Shown in pieces: positions 15,422 through 26,120 of a DNA stretch of 64,000 bases; the stretch's first letter is position 1, and each line of letters opens with the position of its first letter. A program made the position numbers and the translations under genes. Under the pieces are notes generated by a model. It saw nothing but the letters and a program-made list of their open reading frames with translations, did no database searches and was not told where the DNA came from. Source of the stretch: RUG11272 sp045226335 (GTDB lineage Bacteria; Bacillota; Clostridia; Christensenellales; Aristaeellaceae); the NCBI GenBank assembly GCA_045226335.1, contig JBGVCH010000034.1:1-64000 (forward strand), in the 5' to 3' direction.

Positions 15422-16909
15422 ATGATGGTCAATATCCCCGAGGTCAAGATCGGTCTGGTGGCCGTGTCCCGCGACTGTTTCCCGATCCAGCTGAGTGAGA
15501 TGCGCCGCGGCGCCATCGCCAAGCTGTGCGCGGAGAAGAACCTGCCCGTCACCGAGATCAAGGTGACCGTGGAGAACGAAGCGGACATGCTGAAGGCCGT
15601 GGAGGCCCTGAAGGCTGCCGAGTGCAACGCTGCCGTGGTGTTCCTGGGCAACTTCGGCCCGGAGACCCCCGAAACCCTGATCGCCAAGTATTTCGACGGC
15701 CCCGTGATGTTCGCGGCGGCGGCCGAGGGCGACGGCGACATGATCAACGGCCGCGGCGATGCCTACTGCGGCATGCTGAACTGCTCCTACAACCTGGGCA
15801 TGCGGCACCTCCAGGGCTATATCCCGGAGTATCCCGTGGGCACCGCCTGTGACATCACCAAGATGATCGCCGACTTCGTGCCGATCGCCCGCGCGGTCAT
15901 CGGCGTGAAGAACCTCAAGATCATCACCTTCGGTCCCCGGCCCCAGGACTTCTTCGCCTGCAACGCCCCCATCAAGGGCCTCTATGAGCTGGGCGTGGAG
16001 ATCGAGGAGAACTCCGAGCTGGATCTGCTGGTGTCCTACAAGGAGCACGCGGACGATCCCCGCATCCCCGAAGTCTGCGCCGACATGCGCAAGGAGATGG
16101 GCGAGGGCCGCTATTATGAGGACATGCTGGTCCGCATGGCGCAGTTTGAGCTGACCCTGCTGGACTGGGCCGAGAAGCACAAGGGCGCCCGGAAGTATGT
16201 GGCCTTCGCTGACAAGTGCTGGCCCGCCTTCCCCTCCCAGTTCGGCTTCGAGCCCTGCTATGTCAACAGCCGTCTGGCCTCCCGCGGCATCCCGGTGTCC
16301 TGCGAAGTGGACATCTACGGCGCCCTGAGCGAGTACATCGGCGCCTGTGTCACCGGCGACGCCGTAACCCTGCTGGACATCAACAACTCCGTGCCCCAGT
16401 ACATTTATGACGAGGAGATCGCCGGCAAGTTCGACTACAAGCTGACGGACACCTTCATGGGCTTCCACTGCGGCAACACGCCGGAGTGCAAGATGTGCGA
16501 CAGCCGCGCCATCAAGTATCAGCTGATCCAGCACCGCCTGCTGGAGCCGGCCGGTTCCGATCCGGACTTCACCCGCGGCACCCTGGAAGGCGACATCGCC
16601 CCCGGCGAAATCACCTTCTACCGCCTGCAGTGTGACTCCGAGGGCAACCTGCGCTCCTACATCGCCGAGGGCGAGGTCCTGCCGGTCGGCACCCGCTCCT
16701 TCGGCGGCATCGGCATCTTCGCCATCAAGGAGATGGGCCGCTTCTACCGCCACGTGCTGGTGCAGAAGCGCTATCCGCATCACGGCGCCGTGGCCTTCGC
16801 TCACTGCGCGAAGATCCTGTTCGAGGTCTTCAAGTTCCTGGGCGTGAAGGACATCGGCTGGAACCAGCCCGCCGCCCTGCCCTACTGCACCGAGAATCCC
16901 TGGGCCTGA
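15422..16909 (+). CDS. L-fucose/L-arabinose isomerase family protein
   Basis: 495 residues from the ATG at 15422, 7 nt after AAAGGAGGA. The N-terminal half is a Rossmann-like region. The C-terminal half contains segments typical of the FucI/AraA fold, such as CEVDIYGALSEYIGA, LLDINNSVP and MGFHCGNTPEC. FucI-fold enzymes interconvert aldoses and ketoses with a divalent metal. The gene has its own promoter and terminator and no sugar kinase or aldolase beside it, so the substrate is open and the protein may not be a fucose isomerase. The CKMC motif near residue 357 is uncommon. Confidence 0.82.
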   Translation: MMVNIPEVKIGLVAVSRDCFPIQLSEMRRGAIAKLCAEKNLPVTEIKVTVENEADMLKAVEALKAAECNAAVVFLGNFGPETPETLIAKYFDGPVMFAAAAEGDGDMINGRGDAYCGMLNCSYNLGMRHLQGYIPEYPVGTACDITKMIADFVPIARAVIGVKNLKIITFGPRPQDFFACNAPIKGLYELGVEIEENSELDLLVSYKEHADDPRIPEVCADMRKEMGEGRYYEDMLVRMAQFELTLLDWAEKHKGARKYVAFADKCWPAFPSQFGFEPCYVNSRLASRGIPVSCEVDIYGALSEYIGACVTGDAVTLLDINNSVPQYIYDEEIAGKFDYKLTDTFMGFHCGNTPECKMCDSRAIKYQLIQHRLLEPAGSDPDFTRGTLEGDIAPGEITFYRLQCDSEGNLRSYIAEGEVLPVGTRSFGGIGIFAIKEMGRFYRHVLVQKRYPHHGAVAFAHCAKILFEVFKFLGVKDIGWNQPAALPYCTENPWA

Positions 16910-16923
16910 TCAATCGCAACCCC

Positions 16924-16949
16924 ATCGCCCCTTCGGGGGCGATTTTTCT
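16924..16949 (+). terminator. Terminator after the fucose isomerase-like gene
   Basis: ATCGCCCC (16924-16931), TTCG loop, GGGGCGAT (16936-16943), then TTTTTCTG. A strong UUCG-type hairpin. Confidence 0.92.
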
Positions 16950-16962
16950 GTGGTTCCGGGAT

Positions 16963-16991
16963 TTGACGCGGGTGGGCTTGTGTGGTATGAT
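16963..16991 (+). promoter_or_regulatory. Promoter for the three-gene DUF4160 module
   Basis: TTGACG (16963-16968), 17-bp spacer, TATGAT (16986-16991), directly after the preceding terminator. Confidence 0.75.
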
Positions 16992-17046
16992 GACACCGGA
17001 TGAGCGCGTCTCAGATAACGATTGTGACGAAGGGAGGAGATTTTGC

Positions 17047-17319
17047 GTGGACGCATCCATTGCCACCCTGTCCAAAGCGGGGGCTTATACCAGATTCGCC
17101 TTCAACGGCAAAGTCATCTCCTTCCTGCATGGAAAGGATCTTGAGCGCTACCTGACGGTCAAGGAATGGAAGGACGGCTATCTGGTGGTGGACTGTCTGG
17201 GCCGGGTCAAGGGCCGATACGAGGATTACATCGACATGCCGTACATCCTGGAAATGCTGTATATGAATCCCGAGGAATACCTGAAGGGTCTGAAAGGAGT
17301 CGCGGTTTCGGATGTCTGA
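17047..17319 (+). CDS. Small protein of unknown function, first gene of DUF4160 module
   Basis: 90 residues from the GTG at 17047, 6 nt after GGGAGGAGA; an earlier in-frame ATG lacks a ribosome site and would start at the promoter. It contains FAFNGKVISFLHGKDLERYLTV and GRYEDYIDMPYILEML segments. No family is recognised. It overlaps the next gene by 8 nt, so it is co-translated with it. It takes the position that a DUF2442 partner often has beside DUF4160, but no similarity to DUF2442 was seen. Confidence 0.72.
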   Translation: MDASIATLSKAGAYTRFAFNGKVISFLHGKDLERYLTVKEWKDGYLVVDCLGRVKGRYEDYIDMPYILEMLYMNPEEYLKGLKGVAVSDV

Positions 17320-17548
17320 TGAAATGAAAAAGCAGATCGCGGATCAGGCGGACATGATTATCCGGGGATACGCCTTCACCCGCGACGGTTCATTCATCCG
17401 CGTGGTCAACCTGAAGGGGGACGGTGCGGCCGCGGTGCTTGATCAGGATGGTTTGATCGTGAGCACAAACATGGATGAGATCGAGCAGGCGCTGGTGGCC
17501 AGCATCTGGAAACGGGACGCGAAGTATATGGAGGCAGAGTATGCCTAA
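17312..17548 (+). CDS. Small protein of unknown function, second gene of DUF4160 module
   Basis: 78 residues. Predicted alpha/beta composition with a mixed central segment (AFTRDGSFIRVVNL, then GAAAVLDQDGLIVST) and an acidic C-terminus. Overlaps the genes on both sides by 8 nt each. No known domain is recognised. The tight stoichiometric packing suggests that the three products form a complex or a toxin-antitoxin-like set. Confidence 0.72.
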   Translation: MSDEMKKQIADQADMIIRGYAFTRDGSFIRVVNLKGDGAAAVLDQDGLIVSTNMDEIEQALVASIWKRDAKYMEAEYA

Positions 17549-17813
17549 GTATTTCCCCTTCAAGGTATACGGGTACTACCTCTACTATACGTCTTTCTGC
17601 ATCATCGAATGCATGCACGTCCATGCCAGTGATTCCAGGCTGTCGGAAGGTGGTTCCGCCAAGTTTTTCGTGCGCGCGGACGGCAGTACGGTGGTCCAGA
17701 AGAAAGGCGTGCTGACAGACCTGGAAGTGCGAAAGATCCAGGCTTTCATCAGGGAACACTATCTCGAGATGTATGAAACCTGGAAAGCGGACAGCGACAA
17801 GGGATTCTATTGA
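17541..17813 (+). CDS. DUF4160 domain-containing protein
   Basis: 90 residues from the ATG at 17541. The N-terminus MPKYFPFKVYGYYLYY and the HVHA motif (residues about 28-31) match the DUF4160 signature (MP-x-I-x-F-x-G ... HVHV). DUF4160 proteins are commonly encoded beside small partners and have been suggested to belong to toxin-antitoxin-like pairs; no activity is established. A terminator follows at once. Confidence 0.85.
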   Translation: MPKYFPFKVYGYYLYYTSFCIIECMHVHASDSRLSEGGSAKFFVRADGSTVVQKKGVLTDLEVRKIQAFIREHYLEMYETWKADSDKGFY

Positions 17814-17842
17814 TGCTGGTTCTGAGATTTGTTATGATTCGG

Positions 17843-17869
17843 GGACAGGTTTTCCGCCTGTCCTTTTTG
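17843..17869 (+). terminator. Terminator after the DUF4160 module
   Basis: GGACAGG (17843-17849) and CCTGTCC (17857-17863) around a TTTTCCG loop, followed by TTTTTG. Confidence 0.9.
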
Positions 17870-17883
17870 TTCGGGCTCCGTCC

Positions 17884-17911
17884 TTGACACGGTTTTCGCA
17901 TTTGCTATAAT
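17884..17911 (+). promoter_or_regulatory. Strong promoter upstream of the duplicated palindromic element
   Basis: TTGACA (17884-17889), 16-bp spacer, TATAAT (17906-17911): both boxes at consensus. The first gene start is 457 bp away at 18368, so the leader would contain two repeat copies. Confidence 0.8.
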
Positions 17912-17937
17912 GGCCGATGTGCGGGGGTTTGCGGCAG

Positions 17938-18080
17938 GAGCCCTCTCAGGCGCTGCGGCGCCAGCTCCCCCAGAGGGGGAGCGAGGGGCTTTGCTTCTTC
18001 CGTGGCAGGAGCGTTGTGGCGGGATATCCCTGCCTCTCCCTCTGGGAGAGGTGCCGCCCCCGGCGGCGGAGAGGGCACAC
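17938..18080. repeat. MITE-like palindromic element, copy 1
   Basis: About 143 bp with terminal inverted repeats GCCCTCTC / GAGAGGGC and imperfect complementarity further inward. Internal hairpins are GCTCCCCCAGAGGGGGAGC near the left end and CTCTCCCTCTGGGAGAG near the right end. Copy 2 lies 48 bp downstream in the same orientation. No transposase is encoded. Confidence 0.8.
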
Positions 18081-18128
18081 TTGGCGGCGTGATCGGCTTG
18101 GATCGTAGGCAAGCATGGTCAGTCTGTG

Positions 18129-18269
18129 GAGCCCTCTCAGGCGCTGCGGCGCCAGCTCCCCCAGAGGGGGAGCCGGGGCTTTTCCTCTGCCGTGACAGAA
18201 GCGGCGCGGCGGGACCTCTTGCCTCTCCCTCTGGGAGAGGTGCCGCCCCCGGCGGCGGAGAGGGCACAC
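18129..18269. repeat. MITE-like palindromic element, copy 2
   Basis: About 141 bp, near-identical at both ends to copy 1 (the left 45 bp and right 45 bp match closely), diverging in the middle. Same terminal inverted repeats and same two hairpins. It lies between the promoter at 17884 and the exporter gene at 18368. Confidence 0.8.
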
Positions 18270-18367
18270 CCGGCGCAATGCCCTGTGGCAGCGAAGCCCT
18301 TCTCAACCCGAAATCATCGGATGAAATACCAACCGAAAAGCCCATCAAACCGGAGGCAAGACGAAAA

Positions 18368-19603
18368 ATGACCCTGGAGGAAGAGCGCTTTTGCATGGAG
18401 CCGCTGCAGCTGGCGGGCCAGCTGATCGTGGAGAGCGGCGGGGAGATTTTCCGCGTGGAGGAGACCGTGACCCGGATGGGCCGGGCCTTCGGGCTGAAGG
18501 AAGTGGAGAGCTTTGCCGTGCCCAGCGGGCTGTTTGTCAGCTACCGCCTGGCGGACGGCAGCGCGGAGACCGCCGTGCGCCGCCTTCGGGCCGGGGATAC
18601 CAACCTGGACCGGGTGGACCGGGTCAACGCGGTATCCCGGCAGGTGGAGGCCGGCGCCCTCGGCCCCCGGGAGGCGCTGCGGGTCCTGGAGGAGATCCGG
18701 AAGATTCCCCGCACCCTCGCGGAGCGCTGGCTCCCCGCGGCGGCCGCTCTGTGTGCCGCCGGCTTCTCGCTGATGTTCGGCGGCGTGCTGCCGGAATTCC
18801 TGACGGCGGGTCTCACGGCCGCGGTGGTTCAGGCCTTCTGCCTTCTGCTGGGCCGGATCGGGATGCGGCAGCTGACCGCGGTGCTGGCGGGGGGCATCCT
18901 CTCCACCCTGGTGCCCATGCTGGCCGGAACGCTGTACCGGCCTCTGCTGCTGGAGGCGGCGGTGGCCGGCGCCCTGATGCCCCTGGTGCCGGGCCTCGCC
19001 ATGACCAACGCGGTGCAGGACACCATGCGGGGGGACATGGTTGCCGGCCTGAGCCACGGCCTGCAGGCGGTGCTGACGGCCTGCGTCATCGCCGCCGGCG
19101 CGCTGGTGGCCTCCGCCCTGGTGCGGCTCCCCGCGGCGGAAACAGCGGCCCTGGCCGCCCGGGAGCTGCCCCGGATCACGCGGATCCTGCTGGCGGCCGC
19201 GTCCGCCCTGCTGGGGACCCTGGGCTTTGCCATGATGGTCTCCGCCCCGGCCCGCTCCTGGCTCCCGGCCAGCGCCGTGGGCATGGCGGCTTACCTGATC
19301 TACACCCTGATCCTGCACCTGGGCGGCGGCGGCAACCTGGCCATCTTTTTGGGCTCGGTCAGTGGCTCCGTGGCGGCGCTGATCCTGGCCCGGCGCAAGC
19401 GCATGATCGCCACGGTCTACCTGATGATGTCCATCGTGCCCTTCGTCCCGGGCCTGGGCCTGTACCGCTGCATGCGGGGCCTGGGCTCGGGCAGCGTCAC
19501 CGGCGGTGTGCTGGAGGGCATCGCCGCCATGACCGCCATCGCCATGATCGTCATCGGGCAGGGCTTCGGAAGCTTTCTGGTCCGGGCGGTGAGGAGGAAG
19601 TGA
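18368..19603 (+). CDS. Threonine/serine exporter family protein (ThrE-type)
   Basis: 411 residues from the ATG at 18368 after GGAGG (18352-18356); the open frame runs further upstream only through the repeat elements. The N-terminal cytoplasmic domain of about 115 residues (GGEIFRVEETVTRMG, VESFAVPSGLFVS) is the DUF1212 part. About ten membrane helices follow, covering ThrE domains 1 and 2 (GMAAYLIYTLILHLGGGGNLAIFLGS, PFVPGLGLYR). Single-chain ThrE exports threonine and serine by proton antiport in Corynebacterium; in many Firmicutes the two halves are separate genes. A hairpin terminator follows. Confidence 0.92.
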   Translation: MTLEEERFCMEPLQLAGQLIVESGGEIFRVEETVTRMGRAFGLKEVESFAVPSGLFVSYRLADGSAETAVRRLRAGDTNLDRVDRVNAVSRQVEAGALGPREALRVLEEIRKIPRTLAERWLPAAAALCAAGFSLMFGGVLPEFLTAGLTAAVVQAFCLLLGRIGMRQLTAVLAGGILSTLVPMLAGTLYRPLLLEAAVAGALMPLVPGLAMTNAVQDTMRGDMVAGLSHGLQAVLTACVIAAGALVASALVRLPAAETAALAARELPRITRILLAAASALLGTLGFAMMVSAPARSWLPASAVGMAAYLIYTLILHLGGGGNLAIFLGSVSGSVAALILARRKRMIATVYLMMSIVPFVPGLGLYRCMRGLGSGSVTGGVLEGIAAMTAIAMIVIGQGFGSFLVRAVRRK

Positions 19604-19651
19604 TTGCTGCCGACTTTGGTTATTATCTTGTGATGGGACAACTCAAAAGCA

Positions 19652-19679
19652 GAGATGTCAGAATGGCATCTCCGTTTTT
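19652..19679 (+). terminator. Terminator after the ThrE-type gene
   Basis: GAGATG (19652-19657) and CATCTC (19667-19672) around a 9-nt loop, followed by CGTTTTTG. Confidence 0.65.
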
Positions 19680-19749
19680 GCAAAAGGGATGACTGGGTTT
19701 TAAGGTTCATATCGAATTAAGCCATAATTGACTAATAGAAGTTCACAAC

Positions 19750-20283
19750 TCATGCACCAGATTCACGTATTAACATGTCAAACCATTCTTGGATGCGACT
19801 AGAATCGTTTTTTACGCTTGTTAGCCCCATACTCTGAAGCTGAGATTGAACATATGTGCTGTTGAAGCCGTCAGCGTATCCAACATAACTAATTGAATAT
19901 GTTGCAGTTCCAGATTTGGGATAATAGTATACGTAAATGGTTTTCCCGCTGAAAAAACCATTTACGATGACATATGATGTACCATCACTTGAAATAATGG
20001 AATCGTTATAGTATACACATTCTATTAAGTCATCTACCGTGAATACGACGCCGTCATTCTGCATGAACACGTCCCAAAGGAGGCACGCTGAGATCATATG
20101 ACGTTCGTCGGCTGAATTTATGATCGTTGAGGCTGTATAATTGCCGCTGTACATATATTGACGTGAAACAGAAGCATAACGGTTGGTTGTTGGACAACTG
20201 AACGATGCACCACCTGATTTGTCCGCATATGTGGTTGATATACAGAGGCATAATAGCACAACTAGTATAGTAATCCTTTTCAT
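19750..20283 (-). CDS. Secreted protein of unknown function (AT-rich island)
   Basis: 177 residues with a clear signal peptide (MKRITILVVLLCLCISTTYA, cleavage probably after residue 20). The mature part is Ser/Tyr/Asn-rich with a beta-strand pattern (IYVYYYPKSGTATYSISYVGY) and an amphipathic C-terminal helix (IQEWFDMLIRES). No family is recognised. It follows the 20347 gene on the same strand by 63 nt; both have the same size and order of segments and may be distant paralogues. Base composition is much lower in GC than in flanking genes, suggesting transfer. Confidence 0.7.
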   Translation of the reverse strand: MKRITILVVLLCLCISTTYADKSGGASFSCPTTNRYASVSRQYMYSGNYTASTIINSADERHMISACLLWDVFMQNDGVVFTVDDLIECVYYNDSIISSDGTSYVIVNGFFSGKTIYVYYYPKSGTATYSISYVGYADGFNSTYVQSQLQSMGLTSVKNDSSRIQEWFDMLIRESGA

Positions 20284-20346
20284 GTCTGTATTCCTGCCTT
20301 TCTGTGAAAACTACTAATGGGGTTTATTTGTTCAATAGTTATGGGA

Positions 20347-20871
20347 TTACCTGCTTGGCGCACCCGGCAATGCGGAAAAATCGAAGCCAAGCTGAACTTC
20401 AATGTATTGGCGCGCACTTGACCTATCTTGCTCTGAAATCCTGTAGTATGTGGAGCATACATTTCCTACTCTTGTTTCGAGGTCAATGGCTCCCATCTCA
20501 ATACTGCTGTAGTATGGGATCGTTAAAACTGAAGCCATATTATAGTCAGGAATATAAGTAATCATGACTTCTTCTGTGTCCGTTATTGTTGCAGCAATGT
20601 AGACGTCATAGCTCGCATTGACTTTTGCACGCCCTACGTAAACAGGATTCTGCAAAAACGCGAATAAAACGTCTATTTGGTTTAAAGCATCGCTTGAAGA
20701 AGCATTGGCGCCTAATGTAATCGCCATTATTGCGCGATTTACGCCGGTATCCATCCAGTTTTTTATTCTTAGAGCGGTAGTAAAAGAAGGAGTGAACATT
20801 ATTCCTGAATTTTCAGATAGAACTACTTTAGCGCTCAGGAGCATAGTTATGACAAGGAACAGCAAAACCAA
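20347..20871 (-). CDS. Secreted protein of unknown function with apparent 5' frameshift
   Basis: The open frame gives 174 residues from a TTG at 20871, starting with a hydrophobic signal-like stretch (LVLLFLVITMLLSAKVVLS). The only good initiation site is the ATG at 20882, 7 nt after AAGGAGG, but it lies in another frame and stops after 11 codons. Adding one A to the AAA run just after that ATG would give MLKRLVLLFLVITMLL, a normal signal peptide. So a one-base deletion, a phase-variable site or a sequencing error is likely. The mature region (YDVYIAATITDTEEVMITYIPDY) has the same beta pattern as the next gene's product. No family recognised. Confidence 0.58.
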   Translation of the reverse strand: MVLLFLVITMLLSAKVVLSENSGIMFTPSFTTALRIKNWMDTGVNRAIMAITLGANASSSDALNQIDVLFAFLQNPVYVGRAKVNASYDVYIAATITDTEEVMITYIPDYNMASVLTIPYYSSIEMGAIDLETRVGNVCSTYYRISEQDRSSARQYIEVQLGFDFSALPGAPSR

Positions 20872-21061
20872 TCGTTTAGCATGAAATAGCCTCCTTCTGA
20901 TTTGTCAAAACACTTGCCTACACTCAACTCAACCAAATCATTTGTGATGATTGCGTGGATAGATAATTAACCTCCTTTCTCCAACCTTTCGTATAATATA
21001 GCACATTTCGCATATAAAGTATAGTCCATAAGAAAGATTTTCTATCAGACAATTTGCGCGT

Positions 21062-21087
21062 ATTATATCGCCATGAGGTGATATAAT
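21062..21087 (+). promoter_or_regulatory. Inverted repeat over the start of the XRE gene
   Basis: ATTATATC (21062-21069) and GATATAAT (21080-21087), 10-bp spacer, perfect 8-bp arms. The right arm ends at the ATG at 21086 and the loop contains the ribosome site GAGGTG. It may be an operator for the encoded HTH protein or a hairpin limiting translation. Upstream, 20896-21061 is AT-rich divergent promoter DNA with no gene. Confidence 0.6.
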
Positions 21088-21391
21088 GGATGTGAAAGGA
21101 CGCCTCCTGCAACTTATAAATGAACGCGGATGGACGATTTACAGAGTAGCCAAAGAAGCGGGTATCCCGTGGTCGACCGTTCGCAACATGTTCAAGCGGA
21201 ATACAGAACCCTCTATTGGCACTCTTGAAGCCATTTGTAAGGGAATGGGAATATCATTGCCTCAATTCTTTGATATTGAAAATCAAACAGGCCTTACACA
21301 AGAGCAACATCAACTTGTTTGCCAATGGAACAAACTCTGTGAGGACGACAAGAAGCTGGTTTTGCAGCTTGTTCAATCCCTTAATCGGTAA
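21086..21391 (+). CDS. XRE-family helix-turn-helix regulator
   Basis: 101 residues. HTH at residues about 14-60 (TIYRVAKEAGIPWSTVRNMFKRN, IGTLEAICKGMGISLPQFF), followed by a 35-residue helical tail (EQHQLVCQWNKLCEDDKKLVLQLVQSL) common in clostridial single-domain XRE proteins. Divergent from the secreted-protein genes, so it may control them. Low GC relative to flanks. Confidence 0.88.
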   Translation: MDVKGRLLQLINERGWTIYRVAKEAGIPWSTVRNMFKRNTEPSIGTLEAICKGMGISLPQFFDIENQTGLTQEQHQLVCQWNKLCEDDKKLVLQLVQSLNR

Positions 21392-21416
21392 TCCAAGCCT
21401 TCGTTTTGGTTTTTCT

Positions 21417-21441
21417 TCCTGCTTGGTGGCAGGAGTTTTCT
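21417..21441 (+). terminator. Terminator after the XRE gene
   Basis: TCCTGC (21417-21422) and GCAGGA (21429-21434) around TTGGTG, followed by GTTTTCTT. The remaining 21442-21628 stretch holds no gene and carries a GTTCGC-N7-GCGAAC inverted repeat at 21588-21606. Confidence 0.6.
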
Positions 21442-21628
21442 TATTGGACGGATGAGAAATAGGCATTTCCCATTCGCCGTTCGTTGTCGATTGGAGATAA
21501 AGATTGGATAAGATCGGCGCATTATTTTCGGAAATGATAACCCATGTTCTCATTGCGCCGCACCCCAAAATGTGGTATGCTGTGAATGTTCGCATCAAAG
21601 GCGAACAAATGCGCCCTGAGGTGGATGT

Positions 21629-24447
<2,819 letters not shown>

Positions 24448-24451
<4 letters not shown>

Positions 24452-25371
24452 GCGCCGTCGTCGGCCGGTTCGCCCCCACCCCCAGCGGCCGGCTGCACCT
24501 GGGGAACATCCTCTGTGCCATGCTGGCCTGGGCGTCGGCCCGGTCGCAGAACGGAAAGATCCTCCTGCGGGTCGAGGACGTGGACGTGCCCCGCTGCCCG
24601 GAGCGCAACACCGCCCGGTGCCTGGAGGACCTGGCCTGGCTGGGGTTTGAGTGGGACGGCCCGGTGGTCTTCCAGCGGGAGCGGACGGCGGCCTACGAGA
24701 AGGTCCTGGACAGGCTGGAAGCGCGGGGGCTCACCTATCCCTGCTTCTGCACCCGGGCGGAACTGCACCCGGAAGCCGCGCCGAACCTGGGGGACACCCA
24801 GGCGGTCTACCCAGGCACCTGCCGGAACCTCACGCCCATGGAACGGACGGCGGGGTATCTGCGGCGAAGGCCCGCCATCCGCCTGGCGGTGCCGGACCGG
24901 GAGGTGACCTTCGCCGACGGCCTCCAGGGCACGGTGACGGAAAACCTGGCCCGGGACTGCGGCGACTTTGTGCTGCGGCGGTCCGACGGGCTCTTCGGCT
25001 ACCAGCTGGCCTGCGTGGCGGACGACATCGCCTCCGGGGTCACGGAGGTGGTGCGGGGCCGGGACATCCTCACCGCCACCCCGCGGCAGATCTTCCTCTA
25101 CGAGTGCCTGGGGGAGGCGCCGCCGTCGTACATCCACATCCCCCTGCTGACGGACGCCCGGGGCCGCCGTCTGGCCAAGCGGGACGGCGACCTGGACATC
25201 TCTGCCCTGTCAAAGCGGTACACGCCGGAAGCCCTCTTTGGCATGCTGGCCTGCGCCTGCGGCCTGCGGGACCGGCCCTCGTCGGTTTCCCTGGCTGAGC
25301 TGGCCCGGGAGTTCGACTGGGCCCGGGTCCGGCAGGAGGACGCCCGGCTGCCGGAGGAGGTGCTGCCATGA
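24448..25371 (+). CDS. gluQ: Glutamyl-Q tRNA(Asp) synthetase
   Basis: 307 residues from the GTG at 24448, overlapping the uvrA stop (GTGA). Paralogue of the GluRS catalytic domain without an anticodon-binding domain; it attaches glutamate to the queuosine base of tRNA(Asp). The HIGH-like motif is PSGRLHLGNI, the KMSKS-like motif is LAKRDGD, and zinc ligands appear in CFC and downstream YPGTC. The length and absence of a C-terminal domain separate it from GltX. Confidence 0.93.
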
Positions 25372-26120
25372 CGGACCCGCTGCGCGAAGGCGAGACCCTG
25401 GAAGACCTTCAGCTGGGCGGTTTGAAGATCTTTCAGAAGAAAAAAGGCTTCCGCTACGGTATGGACAGCGTGCTGCTGGCGGACTTCGCCCGGATCGGGC
25501 CGGCGGAGACCTTCGCGGATTTCGGCACGGGCACGGGGATTTTGCCGCTGCTGCTGTTCGGCCGCGGGAAGGGAAAGGACTGCGAAGCCATTGAGCTTCA
25601 GCCGGACTTCGCGGAGATGGCGGCCCGGTCCATGGCGCTGAACGGGCTGTCGGACCGGGTGCGGATCCACTGTGCCGATGTGCGGGAGGTGGAAGCGGAA
25701 ATCGGCCGGGGCCGCGTGGACGCGGTGGTGTGCAACCCGCCCTACGGTTTTCCCGGACGGGTGCTCCTCAACCCTTCCGAAGAGAAAAAGACGGCGCGGC
25801 ACCTGGAGGAGGACGGGCTGCTGCCGTGGTTTCTTTCGGCCTTCCGCATCTTAAAGGGAAAAGGCAAAATAAGCCTGGTCTTTCCGGCGCCCCGGATGCT
25901 GGAGGTCATGGACCTGCTGCAGGCGGCCCGGCTGACCCCCAAGCGCTTCCGGCTGGTGTATCCCCGGGCGGACAAGCCGGCGAACCTGGCGCTCATCGAG
26001 GCGGTGAAGGACGCGAAGCCCATGCTGCACCCGGAGCCGCCCCTGATCGTCTACGAGGCCGACGGCGGCATGACCCCGGAACTGAAGCGCATCTACCACA
26101 CGGAGGAGGCGACCCCATGA
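25368..26120 (+). CDS. trmN6: tRNA1(Val) adenine-37 N6-methyltransferase (TrmN6-like)
   Basis: 250 residues. Class I SAM-dependent methyltransferase: motif I ADFGTGTGILPLLL, catalytic motif NPPYG, which is typical of N6-adenine methylation. The N-terminal LREGETLEDLQLGGLKIFQKKKGFRYGMDS is characteristic of the YfiC/YabB group. Overlaps gluQ and the following gene by 4 nt each. The substrate assignment follows the family; it is not shown directly. Confidence 0.88.
   Translation: MTDPLREGETLEDLQLGGLKIFQKKKGFRYGMDSVLLADFARIGPAETFADFGTGTGILPLLLFGRGKGKDCEAIELQPDFAEMAARSMALNGLSDRVRIHCADVREVEAEIGRGRVDAVVCNPPYGFPGRVLLNPSEEKKTARHLEEDGLLPWFLSAFRILKGKGKISLVFPAPRMLEVMDLLQAARLTPKRFRLVYPRADKPANLALIEAVKDAKPMLHPEPPLIVYEADGGMTPELKRIYHTEEATP

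Noticed and set aside
20903..20908. - strand TTGACA as a -35 box for the 20347 gene
   Set aside because: It lies only about 7 bp upstream of the ribosome site, leaving no room for a -10 and transcription start.
21588..21606. GTTCGC-N7-GCGAAC near uvrA as a possible SOS (LexA) box
   Set aside because: Firmicute LexA sites read GAAC-N4-GTTC; this palindrome is inverted in order, so SOS control is not supported.
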